64,000 nucleotides of DNA from Nitratireductor sp. XY-223 (GTDB lineage: Bacteria; Pseudomonadota; Alphaproteobacteria; Rhizobiales; Rhizobiaceae): assembly GCF_004959855.1 (NCBI RefSeq), contig NZ_SPNT01000007.1:1-64000 (forward strand), written 5' to 3'. A program made the position numbers and the translations under genes. Below are positions 16,567 through 30,657 of the stretch, piece after piece. The notes beneath the pieces were generated by a model that was not told the origin of the DNA, ran no database searches, and saw nothing but the letters and a program-made list of their open reading frames with translations. Numbering within the stretch: the first letter of the stretch is position 1; each line of letters begins with the position of its first letter.

Positions 16567-17706
16567 CTAGGACTGCCCGTAGCGGCCCGGCAGGCTGTGA
16601 ATCAGGCCAACCAGCGCGGACCGGCGGTTGGTGCCGGCCTTTGCCATCGCGTTGGACAGGTGGGTCCGAACGGTGCCTGCAGAGATCCGCAAGGTTTTCG
16701 CCACATCGGCCGGCGGCAGGCCTTTCGCAACGAGAAGGACGACCTCCGCCTCGCGCAGGCTGAAGCCGAGAAAGGTCACCAGATCCTCCGTGTCGGGCAG
16801 TTGCGGCTCGACAAGGTCCGCGATCACCACCGCCACGAACGGCACGCCCTGCGGCCGCATGCCCGTCACGTGTTTAAGCGGCATGACCCGAACCCCGTAG
16901 GGAAGGTCCTTGTCCTGCCGGCCGATCGCCAGTTTGCCGCCGGGATGCAGCCCTTCGCCGCGGGCCGTCTTCAGCGACAATCCGATCTCGCCTTGAAGGC
17001 GCCGGTCGTCAGCCGGCCGGCGTGCGCACAAGGACCTGTGCTCGATGCGCAGTCCGTCGCCGCGATTCACGATCTTCCGTGCTGCGCTGTTTGCCGACAA
17101 TACGCGGCCGCTGTGGTCGATCGTCACAACCCCCCAGGGCACTGTTTCCAACAGGGCCAGGTTGAAATCGTCGACACGGGCAGCCTGAGCGAGGCGTTGC
17201 GACATGCGCCAGGAATTGGCGATATGGGGCGCGAGAAACCCAAGCAGATTGAAATCCTCGCGTTCAGGCGGTCCGTGCTTTATGCCAAGCTCGATGGAGA
17301 TGCACGAGAACACGTCACCGTCATCGATGAATTTCGCTCCGATGTGATACTTCATGCCGCAAACCCGGCCCAGCCAATCATAATATTCATGGCGGCGCAT
17401 GGCTTCTTCAGGGAGCGCATCGTAGTCGCACGACATCATGGGCCCCTGTCTTGCGATCACGTATTGAAGGCGCGGGTCGATGGAATGGATGTGGTCGATA
17501 TAGTCGCTTCGCCCGACATCGTTTCCGTCACCGATATAGCATGTCGTGGGTGCGCCGGTGGGTCGGCTGAAGTCAAACGCATTCACCCCGGCGCCGCCGA
17601 ACAGCGCGTTGATCGAACTCAAGGTGTCGAGCCAGCTTCGTTCCCCGAGACCCGTGGCATAAAGTTCGTTCAGGATACCGAGAACATTATCTTCGTTTGT
17701 GTTCAT
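16567..17706 (-). CDS. LuxR-type transcriptional regulator with PAS-like sensor
   Basis: The 379-residue protein has a C-terminal LuxR/FixJ helix-turn-helix: FSLREAEVVLLVAKGLPPAD, then VAKTLRISAGTVRTHLSNAM and KAGTNRRSALVGLI. A PAS-like segment near residue 195 (VPWGVVTIDHSGRVLSANSA) precedes it. The first ~180 residues form an unrecognised domain with an aromatic and acidic pattern. There is no acyl-homoserine-lactone binding signature, so I do not call it a quorum sensor. Such PAS-LuxR regulators respond to small molecules or redox state. It converges on the GNAT gene and its target is unknown. Confidence 0.85.
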   Translation of the reverse strand: MNTNEDNVLGILNELYATGLGERSWLDTLSSINALFGGAGVNAFDFSRPTGAPTTCYIGDGNDVGRSDYIDHIHSIDPRLQYVIARQGPMMSCDYDALPEEAMRRHEYYDWLGRVCGMKYHIGAKFIDDGDVFSCISIELGIKHGPPEREDFNLLGFLAPHIANSWRMSQRLAQAARVDDFNLALLETVPWGVVTIDHSGRVLSANSAARKIVNRGDGLRIEHRSLCARRPADDRRLQGEIGLSLKTARGEGLHPGGKLAIGRQDKDLPYGVRVMPLKHVTGMRPQGVPFVAVVIADLVEPQLPDTEDLVTFLGFSLREAEVVLLVAKGLPPADVAKTLRISAGTVRTHLSNAMAKAGTNRRSALVGLIHSLPGRYGQS

Positions 17707-17998
17707 CCTGGTCGTGCAGCTACCTGATTGAGCGTATTGATTTGCCGCCGCCGGATTATATCCAAGGTTTGTAAATAACGCGAATTACCCTGTGAAATCA
17801 TCCCGCTGACAGGCAGGGGGCAACATCCGAGCCCCCAGTTGTTACCCAGGGTCAGGATGAACATCCGTACGCAATTTGCAGAGACAAGGCAGCTGCCGCC
17901 GGCGCGGCGGCGCTGCTAGTATTTCATTCCAATCGGGAATGATCGCGGTCTCCCGCCTCGGGGCTTTCGGGCCGGTCCGGGACGGGCGAAAGGGAAGG

Positions 17999-18838
17999 AT
18001 GGAACCGATGTTCAAGGGTTGGATGCGCTGTCTCGCTATTACCTCCGTTATTCTTGCCGGCCTTTCGGGACATGCGGGCGCTCGGGACACATTCGTGTTG
18101 TGGAAGGTTTTCGAGATCACCGACAACAAGAACATGCCGGTGGCCTGGGACCGGAGAGGATCCGATTTTGAGGCCGGCTTCTCCATCCGGTACAGATCCG
18201 ACAAGTGTATCGGATCCTACAGGGTGCGCTTCACGCTGGACCGTGACGTCAGGGAATTGCATGAAGGCGAAGAGTTCGCCATTCGCATTCGCAAGCTCTC
18301 CGGCCGCCCGCCCTGCGGGCACAAATGGACGTCCGCCACCGTTTTTTCAGCGAATAACATCCTAGCAAGCACCTCCTCCCAGTATCCGTCGGATTACGAA
18401 ACCAACTCGAACATCGGCACGATCCAGGCCGGTTCCGTGAAGCTGTGGCCCGACAACAAGTCCGAGGCGACGGTCATCCTGAAGGCGGAAGCGAAAAAGG
18501 ACGTCCCCTACACCGCGTTCGCCATGAATGTCGGCCATTCTTCCGCCTTTAGCCGCCTCGTCTTCCTCTACCGATATTCGAAAGCGGAGGACACGAGCCT
18601 TCCCGCGGGCATGGAGCAAGGCATTGACCGGCCGGGCCAGGACTACCGCAATTTCGAACAGGCATATGCCGACCCGAACATCTGCTGGGCCGCGTGCACG
18701 GATGAATCAAGATGCAGGGCGTGGACATGGGTTCGCCCCGGTGTCCAGGGCCCCCGATCGGTGTGCTGGCTGAAGCACAGCGTGCCGCCGGCCCGCAGGT
18801 CGGACTGCTGTGTTTCCGGATCCAAACTGGTGAAGTGA
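17999..18838 (+). CDS. Secreted protein with C-terminal PAN/Apple domain
   Basis: From ATG 17999 the 279-residue product has a signal peptide (MFKGWMRCLAITSVILAGLS, then GHAGA), a beta-rich N-terminal domain of no known family (~residues 30-195), and a C-terminal PAN/Apple-type domain. That domain begins GMEQGIDRPGQDYRNF and contains CWAACTDESRCRAWTWVRPG and CWLKHSVPP, ending CCVSGSKLVK; its cysteines are spaced for disulfides. PAN domains mediate protein or carbohydrate binding outside the cytoplasm. ATG 18008 is an alternative start. It is followed 13 bases later by a small membrane-anchored protein. Confidence 0.75.
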   Translation: MEPMFKGWMRCLAITSVILAGLSGHAGARDTFVLWKVFEITDNKNMPVAWDRRGSDFEAGFSIRYRSDKCIGSYRVRFTLDRDVRELHEGEEFAIRIRKLSGRPPCGHKWTSATVFSANNILASTSSQYPSDYETNSNIGTIQAGSVKLWPDNKSEATVILKAEAKKDVPYTAFAMNVGHSSAFSRLVFLYRYSKAEDTSLPAGMEQGIDRPGQDYRNFEQAYADPNICWAACTDESRCRAWTWVRPGVQGPRSVCWLKHSVPPARRSDCCVSGSKLVK

Positions 18839-18851
18839 TCCAGGCCCACCA

Positions 18852-19088
18852 ATGAACAAAACCTTCAAAATTGTCGCCGCGCTGCTCATCGCAGGGGTTG
18901 CGCTGTTTATGATCCGGCAAAATGCGCAGGAAGATCTCAACCGGAACGCGGTCGAACAGGCACTGGAAGCGGTCAGGAACGCTAGGCAACCGGGCGGTGC
19001 GGCCTGGTCCGATGCGCCGCAACACCGCGAGCAAATCGGCCAGTCTCCGGCCGCGATGCGGCACAGGCAATCGCAGCAACAGCCTTAG
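18852..19088 (+). CDS. Small membrane-anchored hypothetical protein (78 aa)
   Basis: The product starts MNKTFKIVAALLIAGVALFM, one N-terminal hydrophobic helix, and continues with a hydrophilic Gln/Arg-rich tail. No family is recognised. It follows the PAN-domain gene by 13 bases, suggesting cotranscription. It overlaps nothing on the same strand and converges on ppdK 28 bases later. The coding call rests on the plausible helix, the tight spacing and the ATG; it could still be spurious. Confidence 0.45.
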   Translation: MNKTFKIVAALLIAGVALFMIRQNAQEDLNRNAVEQALEAVRNARQPGGAAWSDAPQHREQIGQSPAAMRHRQSQQQP

Positions 19089-19116
19089 ATTCCCCGGAAC
19101 GAGTGCAGGATCTCCC

Positions 19117-21777
<2,661 letters not shown>

Positions 21778-21899
21778 TATTCCCCTCCAACCGGGATGAG
21801 CCGCCGGGGTTCTGATAGCCGATCAGTGGGCAGGAACGCCATAGGCCATCAGGTCACAGGCCACAATATTATCGATTGAATCGACAGGCGAATTCCAGA

Positions 21900-24800
21900 T
21901 CAGCTGGCATCGCGCATCTGTTCGGCGGTTTCCAGGTCCACCGACACGAGCTGCGATACACCCTGCTCCGCCATGGTCACGCCGAACAGCCGGTTCATGC
22001 GGGCCATGGTGATCGGATTGTGGGTAATCAGGATGAACCGGGTCTGCGTCGAGGCCGCCATCTCGTCCATCAGGTTGCAGAAGCGCTCGACATTGTGGTC
22101 GTCGAGCGGCGCGTCCACCTCGTCGAGCACGCAGATCGGCGCCGGGTTGGTCAGGAACACGGCGAATATCAGCGCCAGGGCCGTCAGCGCCTGCTCGCCA
22201 CCGGACAGCAGCGTCATCGTCTGCGGCTTCTTGCCCGGCGGCCGCGCCAGGATCTCGAGACCGGCATTGAGCGGATCGTCGGATTCGATCAGTTGCAGTT
22301 CCGCTGTGCCGCCGCCGAACAGATGTGTGAAGAGGCGGCTGAACTGTTCGTTGACGACGTCAAACGCCTTCAACAGGCGCTCCCTGCCCTCCTTGTTGAG
22401 GTTCTGGATCGCCTGGCGGAGCATGCCGATCGCCTCGATGACGTCCTCGCGCTCGACGACGATCGTCTCCAGGCGTTCCGCCAGCTCCGTCTGTTCTTCC
22501 TCAGCACGCAAGTTGACGGCGCCGAGCCGTTCGCGCTCGATCTTGAGCCGCTCCAGCCTGCGGTCGACCTGATCCGGATCCGGCAACGCGTCGGACGGCT
22601 CCAGTCCGCTCTGCCTGATTGCCTCGTGCGGCGCGCAATTGAGCGTTTCGCGGATACGGGTCTCGGCGTCGGTGCGCCGCTCTTTCGCCGCGGTCAACCG
22701 TTCCTCGGCGCGGCCGCGCTGCTCGCGGCACTGTGCCAGCACCTCGACCGCCTTGGCGGCAGTGCGGTCCGCCTCGCGCTGCGTTTCCTCGGCCGTGACC
22801 AGGATGTCGGCGGCTTCCTTGCGCTGTTCCTCGGCCTTTGAAAGCTCGTTCATCAGCGCGCGGCGCTGTCGGTCGATCTCGTCCGGCGCGTCGGCGATCT
22901 TGAGCGCTTCCGCCTCGGCTTCCTCCAGGCGCTGCTTGAGCGTCGTGATATGCCCCTGCGCGCTGCTCGCCCTTTCCACCCAACTGTCACGCTCTGCGGC
23001 AATCGCCTCGATGCGTCGCTCGCGTGCCTCGTTCTCACGTCGCAGACCCTCGAAACCGGCGCGCGCCTCGGCAAGCCCCGCACGGTCGGTCGCGACCTCG
23101 GCCGTCAGGCGCTGAAGCCGTTCCTCCAGCGCCTCCAACGGGGGTGCCGCGGCAAGCGCGATTTCGGCTTGCTTTAGTTGCCCGGCCGCCTCGTCGCTCT
23201 GTGCGGTCAGCTGCTTTTGCGATTCGGTCAGGACCGCCCGGCGGCTGCTGAACTCACCGGCGGCCTTTTCTGCGCCCGCGTGGGCCTCCCGGGCAGCAAC
23301 CAGCGCCCGCTGCGCCTCGCGCAACGTGTCGCGGGTCTCGCGCAGCAACGTTTCCCGGGATTTGAGTTCATCCTCGGTCTTCTTCAGGTCCTCCTCGGCC
23401 AGCCGCAACACCTTGGTGGCGCTGACGGCCTCGGCGTCGAGTTCGGCGAGGCGGTTCTTCTGCGCCAGACGCTGCGCCGCCGCCGTGGGCGCGTCGGCGC
23501 CGGCCGTAAATCCGTCCCAGCGCCAGAGCGCGCCTTCGCGGCTGACCAGCCGCTGACCGGGCCGCAACTCAGATCGCAGGGCATCGCCCTCCTCCTGCGT
23601 CGCGACAACGCCGACCTGCGCCAGGCGCCGCCCCAGCGCCGGCGGGGCGGCAACATGGTCGCTGAGCGCAACGACGCCCGCCGGCAATTGCGGATCGTCC
23701 GCCGGCGTCTCGACAACACGCCAGTGCGCCGGCGCCGCCGGATCGTCCGGCTGGTCGAGATCGTCGCCAAGGGCCGCGCCGAGGGCGGCCTCGAAGCCGC
23801 GGTCGACACGCATCTGCTCGACGACCGGCGGAAACAGATCGGCACCGGCGCCGGAATTGAGGATCTTCGAAATCGTCCGCGACTCGGTCTCGATGCGATT
23901 GAGGTTCGAACGCGCCTCCTGCACTGGCTGGCGCAGCGCAACCTCGCGACGCCGCTCTGCCTCGATCGCCTCCTCGATCTCGACCAGTCCCGCCTCGAGC
24001 CTGGCAACGGCCTGTTCGGCGGTTTCGACGGCGGCCTTCTTCTCGACCGGATCGGGAAGGCCGGAGATTTTCTCTGCAATGCCGGCCAGTTCTTCCCGAC
24101 TTTCGGCAATCTGCCGCCCAAGGCGGTCGTGGCGTTCGCCGGCATCGCGAATGGTCCGCTCCAGCTGGCCGCGGGTCGCGGCGGCCTCGGCGCGCTCAGC
24201 CGTCGCGCTCGCCAGCGCCGCTTCGCTTTGCTTCAGCTTCGCCTCGGCCTCCGAAAAGGCGGTTTCAGCGGCCTGAGACCGGGAACCGGCTTCCGCCAGT
24301 GCTTCGCTCAGCTCTTTTTCCTCGGTATCGAGCCTTTCCAGAATGCCCGCATTGTCGGCAATCAACCGCTGTTCGCGGGCGATGTCTTCCTTGAGCTGTA
24401 CCAGACGCCGCTCGATCTCGGCCTTGCGGCCGGCAATGCGCTCGGCCTCTTCCTCGATCTGGCCGCGGGCGATCTGCAGCCGCTGCAGCGCGGCGGCGGC
24501 CTTTGCCTCAAGATCCCGCAAGGCGGGCAGCTTCTGCGCGGATATCGCCTGCTGCTTGGCCGCCTCCATCTGCTCCTGCGCCCGTTCGGCCACCTCGGCC
24601 GTCGCCTTGGAAAGCGCGGATTCAGACTCGCCCTCGGCGGTCTTCGCCTCGCTCCACCGGATATGCAGCAGGGTCGCCTCGGCCTCGCGGATGTCAGCCG
24701 AGACTTTCTTGAAGCGGTTTGCCTGCCGCGCCTGGCGCTTGAGGCTTTCGATCTGGCTCTCGAGTTCCGAGGTGACGTCGTCGAGGCGCTCCAGATTGGT

Positions 24801-25364
24801 TTCCGCGGCTCGCAGGCGCAACTCCGCCTCGTGGCGGCGCGAATGCAGGCCGGAAATGCCCGCCGCCTCTTCGAGGAGCTGGCGGCGCGCCTGCGGCTTG
24901 GCCTGTATCAGCTCGCCGATGCGGCCCTGACCGACCATCGACGGCGAACGGGCGCCTGTCGAGGCGTCCGCGAACAGCAATTGCACGTCCTTGGCGCGCG
25001 CTTCCTTGCCGTTGATGCGGTAGACGGAGCCTGATTCGCGTTCGATTCGCCGCGAAACCTGCACCTCGTCGGCATCGTTGAAGGCCGGCGGGGCGGTACG
25101 GTCGTGGTTATCCAGGAACAGGCCGACCTCGGCCGTATTGCGCGACGGACGGTTGCCGGAGCCCGAAAAAATCACATCGTCCATTCCGGACGCGCGCATG
25201 TTCTTGTAGGAGTTCTCGCCCATCACCCAACGCATGGCCTCGACCAGGTTGGACTTGCCGCATCCGTTCGGTCCAACGATGCCCGTCAGACCGTTTTCAA
25301 TAACGAATTCAGTTGGTTCTACGAAAGATTTGAAACCCAAAAGCCGCAGTTTGGTGAACTTCAT
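21900..25364 (-). CDS. smc: Chromosome segregation ATPase SMC
   Basis: SMC forms the condensin-like ring that organises and segregates the chromosome with ScpA and ScpB. The 1154-residue protein has the N-terminal Walker [10 protein letters not shown] (residues 31-39), long coiled coils rich in Ala/Glu/Arg, a central hinge near residues 500-620, and the C-terminal ABC signature [14 protein letters not shown] followed by Walker [13 protein letters not shown]. All catalytic elements are present and the length is normal. ATG 25364 opens with [20 protein letters not shown], as in the family. It lies 92 bases downstream of a DsbA-like lipoprotein gene, as in other Hyphomicrobiales. Confidence 0.98.
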   Translation of the reverse strand: MKFTKLRLLGFKSFVEPTEFVIENGLTGIVGPNGCGKSNLVEAMRWVMGENSYKNMRASGMDDVIFSGSGNRPSRNTAEVGLFLDNHDRTAPPAFNDADEVQVSRRIERESGSVYRINGKEARAKDVQLLFADASTGARSPSMVGQGRIGELIQAKPQARRQLLEEAAGISGLHSRRHEAELRLRAAETNLERLDDVTSELESQIESLKRQARQANRFKKVSADIREAEATLLHIRWSEAKTAEGESESALSKATAEVAERAQEQMEAAKQQAISAQKLPALRDLEAKAAAALQRLQIARGQIEEEAERIAGRKAEIERRLVQLKEDIAREQRLIADNAGILERLDTEEKELSEALAEAGSRSQAAETAFSEAEAKLKQSEAALASATAERAEAAATRGQLERTIRDAGERHDRLGRQIAESREELAGIAEKISGLPDPVEKKAAVETAEQAVARLEAGLVEIEEAIEAERRREVALRQPVQEARSNLNRIETESRTISKILNSGAGADLFPPVVEQMRVDRGFEAALGAALGDDLDQPDDPAAPAHWRVVETPADDPQLPAGVVALSDHVAAPPALGRRLAQVGVVATQEEGDALRSELRPGQRLVSREGALWRWDGFTAGADAPTAAAQRLAQKNRLAELDAEAVSATKVLRLAEEDLKKTEDELKSRETLLRETRDTLREAQRALVAAREAHAGAEKAAGEFSSRRAVLTESQKQLTAQSDEAAGQLKQAEIALAAAPPLEALEERLQRLTAEVATDRAGLAEARAGFEGLRRENEARERRIEAIAAERDSWVERASSAQGHITTLKQRLEEAEAEALKIADAPDEIDRQRRALMNELSKAEEQRKEAADILVTAEETQREADRTAAKAVEVLAQCREQRGRAEERLTAAKERRTDAETRIRETLNCAPHEAIRQSGLEPSDALPDPDQVDRRLERLKIERERLGAVNLRAEEEQTELAERLETIVVEREDVIEAIGMLRQAIQNLNKEGRERLLKAFDVVNEQFSRLFTHLFGGGTAELQLIESDDPLNAGLEILARPPGKKPQTMTLLSGGEQALTALALIFAVFLTNPAPICVLDEVDAPLDDHNVERFCNLMDEMAASTQTRFILITHNPITMARMNRLFGVTMAEQGVSQLVSVDLETAEQMRDAS

Positions 25365-25456
25365 ATCAGATCACCCTGCTGCCAATTCCGGGTGGCCCCG
25401 CGCCGCGAACAAACGCGACGCACGGCGCCCGATCACCGCCTTTGGAATGATCGGGG

Positions 25457-26203
25457 TTAAAGCAGGCTATCGATGAGTGCCGACATGCTTTCAACCGACA
25501 TGTTCCCCGGATACCGCTTTCCGTTGATCAGGAAGGTCGGCGTCGAATTCACCCCAAATTCCTCCGCCGCCTTTTTCCTGACTGCATTCACATCGTCCAC
25601 AAGCTTCTGGTTCGTCAAGCAGGCCTCAAAGGACTCTTGTGTAAAACCGGCAAGTTTGGAGATGTTGAAGAGCGCCGCTGCGGCGTCCTCGGCGCGCGCC
25701 CAGTTCGCCTGCTGCTGCATCAGGACGTCGACCATCGGGAAGAATTTTCCGTCCGGTGCACAGCGCGCCAGCATGATGGCGGCAGTGGCGCGCGGATCGA
25801 ACGGAAACTCGCGGACAATGAACTGAACCTTGCCGGTATCCACGTAATCCGTGACGATCTGCTTGAACGTGCTGTTGTGGAAATTGGCGCAGTGCGGGCA
25901 GGTCAAGGACATGTATTCAACGATCTTGACCGGCGCATCCGGTTCGCCCAGGTACATTTCCTCCATCGGGCCCGGTTTCATGACCTCGGCCATGTCGACG
26001 TCGCCCGCGGCCCGCGGCAATTCCACCGCCGCCGTCGTTACCGGATCGACCCCGGCTCCGCTTGTGGTTGCGGCATTGTCGGCCTCGGACACGCGGGTCG
26101 TATCCTGACCGCTGTCGCTGCATGCGGCGACAAGGGCGGCCAGTGCCACGCCGGCAACCAGTCTGGACATCGTGCGGGTGGCGGATTTCGTGGACTGGAG
26201 CAT
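25457..26203 (-). CDS. DsbA-family thioredoxin-fold lipoprotein
   Basis: The 248-residue protein has a lipoprotein signal peptide ending in the lipobox LVAAC (around residue 28). A thioredoxin-fold domain follows with the active-site motif CPHC in [13 protein letters not shown]. The cis-Pro region STPTFLING is also present, so oxidoreductase activity is likely. These proteins introduce or shuffle disulfides in the periplasm. It sits between smc and a DciA-like gene on the same strand, a conserved alphaproteobacterial order. Its partner DsbB is not in the window. Confidence 0.92.
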   Translation of the reverse strand: MLQSTKSATRTMSRLVAGVALAALVAACSDSGQDTTRVSEADNAATTSGAGVDPVTTAAVELPRAAGDVDMAEVMKPGPMEEMYLGEPDAPVKIVEYMSLTCPHCANFHNSTFKQIVTDYVDTGKVQFIVREFPFDPRATAAIMLARCAPDGKFFPMVDVLMQQQANWARAEDAAAALFNISKLAGFTQESFEACLTNQKLVDDVNAVRKKAAEEFGVNSTPTFLINGKRYPGNMSVESMSALIDSLL

Positions 26204-26313
26204 TCAAACGACCTTTCTCGGAATCCTGCATTTCGCGGTTTTCTGCTGCACGTTAGTTATCGCCACAATTGTGGCAGGACAACCGTTTTAGGGCGGCGAA
26301 CTTCACAACCGCG

Positions 26314-26805
26314 TTACCCGTTGCTCCCGTTTTTTCCGAACACGCCCCTGCCCAGCCGCGACAATGCCTCGCGCAGCTTGTCGTTTTCGATTCCCGATAC
26401 GAGATCGGTGAGGCGTTTCTGCCGGTGCGGCGGCAACTCGCGCACCGGTCGCGCGCGGGGGCGGCTGTCGGAAACCGGCTTTTGCACGATCTTGATGCGA
26501 TCGATCGCCGGAAAACCGAAAAAACTGTTGAGACGCTGTATAAGCTGGTCCTGCGAATGGACCAGGAACAGGGCCCGCGCACCTTCGCAGGCGATGGTCA
26601 GGGTCCCCGGAACGAAGGAATCGGCGCCGGTACGGCGCGGCCACTTAATCTTCTCCGGACGGGTACATTCGGCGAAATCCGGTCCGGCGATCTCGTCCCA
26701 CATGCCAAGCAGCATCGTGTTGATGCCCGCCCGCTTGGCGAGCACCGGATCGAGCACGCCGTTGGCGATCTCGCTGATCTGAACAATGCCCTTGCGATCG
26801 GCCAT
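26314..26805 (-). CDS. DciA-like protein (DUF721)
   Basis: The 163-residue protein has the DUF721/DciA core: WDEIAGPDFAECTRPEKIKW near residues 36-55, then a VHSQDQLIQRLNSFFGFPAI segment. DciA is the ancestral loader or handler of the replicative helicase DnaB in bacteria that lack DnaC. The Arg-rich tail (RPRARPVRELPPHRQKR) is typical of rhizobial members. It is encoded 110 bases upstream of the DsbA-like gene and divergent from mutY. Role by homology; binding to DnaB is not visible from sequence. Confidence 0.85.
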   Translation of the reverse strand: MADRKGIVQISEIANGVLDPVLAKRAGINTMLLGMWDEIAGPDFAECTRPEKIKWPRRTGADSFVPGTLTIACEGARALFLVHSQDQLIQRLNSFFGFPAIDRIKIVQKPVSDSRPRARPVRELPPHRQKRLTDLVSGIENDKLREALSRLGRGVFGKNGSNG

Positions 26806-26915
26806 GGATTGCGGCTGCCCTGTGAATTGATCCCCGTATTGCGCCGTGGGAACTTGCCACGGTGCGGACGAAGCTTACAACTCCCTTGGAAGCGCCGCAA
26901 CGCCCGCAGGAGATC

Positions 26916-28013
26916 ATGGCCAACCAGGACATCACAGACGCCTTGCTGCAATGGTACGACCGGAACCACAGGACGTTTCCGTGGCGCGTGTCGCCCGCGG
27001 ACCGGAAGCGCGGTGTGACACCTCGTGCCTACCATGTCTGGCTCTCTGAAATCATGCTGCAGCAGACCACCGTACAGGCCGTGCGTCCCTATTTCCTGAC
27101 ATTCGTCGAGCGCTGGCCGGACGTGCATTCGCTCGCAGCCGCCGATGACGACGACGTCATGAAGGCCTGGGCGGGCCTTGGCTACTATTCCAGGGCGCGC
27201 AACCTGAAAAAATGCGCCGAACGGATCGTATCCGACCACAGTGGCCGGTTTCCGGAGGACATCGCCGGCCTCAAGGCCCTGCCCGGCATCGGTGATTATA
27301 CCGCCGCCGCGATCACCGCGATTGCCTTCAACCGCCACGCGGCCGTGGTCGACGGCAATATCGAGCGGGTCGTGGCGCGGCTGTTCGAAGTTTCGGAGGC
27401 GCTGCCGGCAGCCAAGGCGCCGATCAAGGACCACATGGCCCGGCTGACGCCACAGCACCGGCCGGGCGATTTCGCCCAGGCGATGATGGATCTCGGCGCG
27501 ACAATCTGCACACCGAAACGCCCGGCCTGCGGCCTTTGTCCGCTGAACCTGTCCTGCGCGGTCGCCGGTCGGGACGACGCGGAGTCCTTCCCGGTCAAGC
27601 CGCCGAAAGCGGAGCGGCCGGTCCGGCGCGGCGCCACGTTCGTCGCCGTCGCCGGCGACGGCGCCGTCCTCCTGCGCAAAAGGCCGCCGGCGGGCCTGCT
27701 CGGCGGCATGACGGAAGTGCCGGGAAGCGCCTGGACGGCGCGCCGGGACGGCGAACTGGGGCCGCAGGCGGCGCCATTTGCGGGCAATTGGAAGATGGCC
27801 GGCACGATCAGGCACGTCTTTACCCATTTCGAGCTGCGGCTCGACGTCTACAGGGCCGACTTCACGGAAAGGCCGGCCCTTGACGGCGGCTGGTGGTCTG
27901 AGCCGGAGCGGCTTTCCGGCGAAGCCCTGCCGACTGTCATGAAAAAGGCAATCGCCGCCGCTATTCAGTCGGAACCGGATACGAACCTCACCAAAAAGGG
28001 ACTTTTGCTTTGA
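26916..28013 (+). CDS. mutY: A/G-specific adenine DNA glycosylase
   Basis: MutY removes adenine mispaired with 8-oxoguanine. The 365 residues from ATG 26916 contain WLSEIMLQQTTVQAV, the helix-hairpin-helix LPGIGDYTAAAITAIAF, the catalytic Asp in VVDGNIERV, and a 4Fe-4S cluster motif with spacing C-x6-C-x2-C-x5-C (CTPKRPACGLCPLNLSC). The C-terminal NUDIX-like domain for 8-oxoG recognition follows (RKRPPAGLLGGMTEVPGS). A GTG at 26862 is a possible longer start, but the ATG has AGGAG three bases upstream and matches family N-termini. Its stop overlaps the start of the HAD gene. Confidence 0.96.
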   Translation: MANQDITDALLQWYDRNHRTFPWRVSPADRKRGVTPRAYHVWLSEIMLQQTTVQAVRPYFLTFVERWPDVHSLAAADDDDVMKAWAGLGYYSRARNLKKCAERIVSDHSGRFPEDIAGLKALPGIGDYTAAAITAIAFNRHAAVVDGNIERVVARLFEVSEALPAAKAPIKDHMARLTPQHRPGDFAQAMMDLGATICTPKRPACGLCPLNLSCAVAGRDDAESFPVKPPKAERPVRRGATFVAVAGDGAVLLRKRPPAGLLGGMTEVPGSAWTARRDGELGPQAAPFAGNWKMAGTIRHVFTHFELRLDVYRADFTERPALDGGWWSEPERLSGEALPTVMKKAIAAAIQSEPDTNLTKKGLLL

Positions 28014-28627
28014 CGCACGCAACGATCAATCACGTCGTTTTCGATATCGGGCGGGTGCTCCTGCACTACGATCCGCAAATTCCATTCAGCCGTATCATTC
28101 CTGACGAAGACGACCGGCGCTGGTTCTTCGAGAATGTCTGCACACATGACTGGAATGTCGAGCAGGACCGCGGCCGCGGCTGGCGCGAGGCCGAGGAATT
28201 GCTGATCGAGGAGCATCCCGACCACGTGGAGAACATCCGCGCCTTCAGGAGCAACTGGCACGAGATGGTACCGCACGCCTATGAAGGCAGCGTCGATATC
28301 ATGCGCGGCCTGATCCGCAGCGGGCACGATGTGACGATGCTGACGAATTTCGCGTCCGACACGTTTCGCGAGGTGGTGGACCGGTTCGACTTTCTCAGCG
28401 AGACACGCGGCGTGACCGTGTCAGGCGATGTCGGCGTCATCAAGCCGCAGCGGGAAATCTATGACACACATGTCACCAGTTTCGCGCTTGAGCCGGCGGC
28501 GACGCTGTTCATCGACGACAGCCCGGCCAATGTCGAGGGCGCCCGTGCGGCGGGCTGGAAGGCGGTGCATTTTGCCGGCGCGGAGAATCTCGCCTCACAG
28601 CTTGAGGGTTTGGGCGTAAAATACTGA
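28010..28627 (+). CDS. HAD-family phosphatase (YihX-like)
   Basis: The 205-residue protein begins at TTG 28010, which overlaps the mutY TGA (TTGA), with AAGGGA at good spacing. The HAD nucleophile motif is VFDIGRVLLHYDP, the D-x-G-x-V/L form found in YihX-type glucose-1-phosphatases. Motif II is MLTNF, and motifs III/IV are VGVIKPQREIY and LFIDDSPANVEGA. A helical cap lies between. The substrate is a small phosphoester, not identifiable here. It is translationally coupled to mutY. Confidence 0.87.
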   Translation: MTHATINHVVFDIGRVLLHYDPQIPFSRIIPDEDDRRWFFENVCTHDWNVEQDRGRGWREAEELLIEEHPDHVENIRAFRSNWHEMVPHAYEGSVDIMRGLIRSGHDVTMLTNFASDTFREVVDRFDFLSETRGVTVSGDVGVIKPQREIYDTHVTSFALEPAATLFIDDSPANVEGARAAGWKAVHFAGAENLASQLEGLGVKY

Positions 28628-28661
28628 AAAGCCGAATTATTCGACCTCAGTATATCGGTGG

Positions 28662-29843
<1,182 letters not shown>

Positions 29844-29954
29844 TCAATATGGTTATCAAATCGAAAACGCGGCGCGGATAATAAACGTGACATTGTGCCG
29901 TTAGCGCCCATGGTGTATCAGCGCGGCCATTCTCTTTCATTGCGGGAACTGTTC

Positions 29955-30644
29955 ATGGCGGGCTTCGACCTCATCATATTCGACTGCGACGGCGTTCTGG
30001 TCGATTCCGAAATCATCGCGACACAGATGGAGGCGAAGCTTCTGACCGAGGCCGGCTATCCGATCGAGGCATCGGAGCTTGCCGAGCGCTTCGCGGGGAT
30101 GGACTGGAAGACCATCCTGCTGACGGTCGAAAAGGAAGCGGGCCTGCTGCTCCAGGCGAGCCTGCTCGACAAATCGGAAAAGATGCTGGACGAGAAACTG
30201 GCGAAATCCGTTAAGGCCATCGGCGGCGTGCACCAGGCGGTCGCCCGGATCGACCTGCCGCGCTGCGTCTGCTCGAATTCCAAGCCGCACCGCATCGAGG
30301 CGATGCTCAAGCGCGCCGGCTATCATGAAATCTTCGCGCCGAACATCTTTTCTGCAGCCGCGGTCGGCGAAAAGCGGCCAAAGCCGGCGCCGGACGTGTT
30401 CGAGCACGCCGCACAACAGATGCAGGCCGACCCGTCGCGGACCATCGTATTGGAAGATTCCGTCCACGGCATCGAGGGCGCCCGCGCCGCCGGGATGCGG
30501 GTCGTCGGCTTCACCGGCGCCTCCCACACCTACCCTTCGCATGCCGACCGGCTGACCGAGGCAGGCGCAGAGACGGTCATCAATCGGCTCGTCGACCTGC
30601 CCCCGGTGGTCGAGGCGCTGTCCGGCTGGTCGGAATTCTCGTGA
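29955..30644 (+). CDS. HAD hydrolase, beta-phosphoglucomutase-like
   Basis: The 229-residue protein has a complete HAD-IA signature. The nucleophile loop is IIFDCDGVLVDSE (residues ~6-18), motif II is CVCSNSKPHR, motif III includes KRPKPAPDVFEHAA and motif IV is VLEDSVHGIEGARAAGM. The helical cap between residues 20 and 85 is the YcjU/phosphatase type. Members are sugar or glycol phosphatases and beta-phosphoglucomutases; the substrate is not determined. ATG 29955 follows a GGGA. It is divergent from ccrM and converges on chaA. Confidence 0.88.
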   Translation: MAGFDLIIFDCDGVLVDSEIIATQMEAKLLTEAGYPIEASELAERFAGMDWKTILLTVEKEAGLLLQASLLDKSEKMLDEKLAKSVKAIGGVHQAVARIDLPRCVCSNSKPHRIEAMLKRAGYHEIFAPNIFSAAAVGEKRPKPAPDVFEHAAQQMQADPSRTIVLEDSVHGIEGARAAGMRVVGFTGASHTYPSHADRLTEAGAETVINRLVDLPPVVEALSGWSEFS

Positions 30645-30657
30645 GGCGGCGCTGCCG

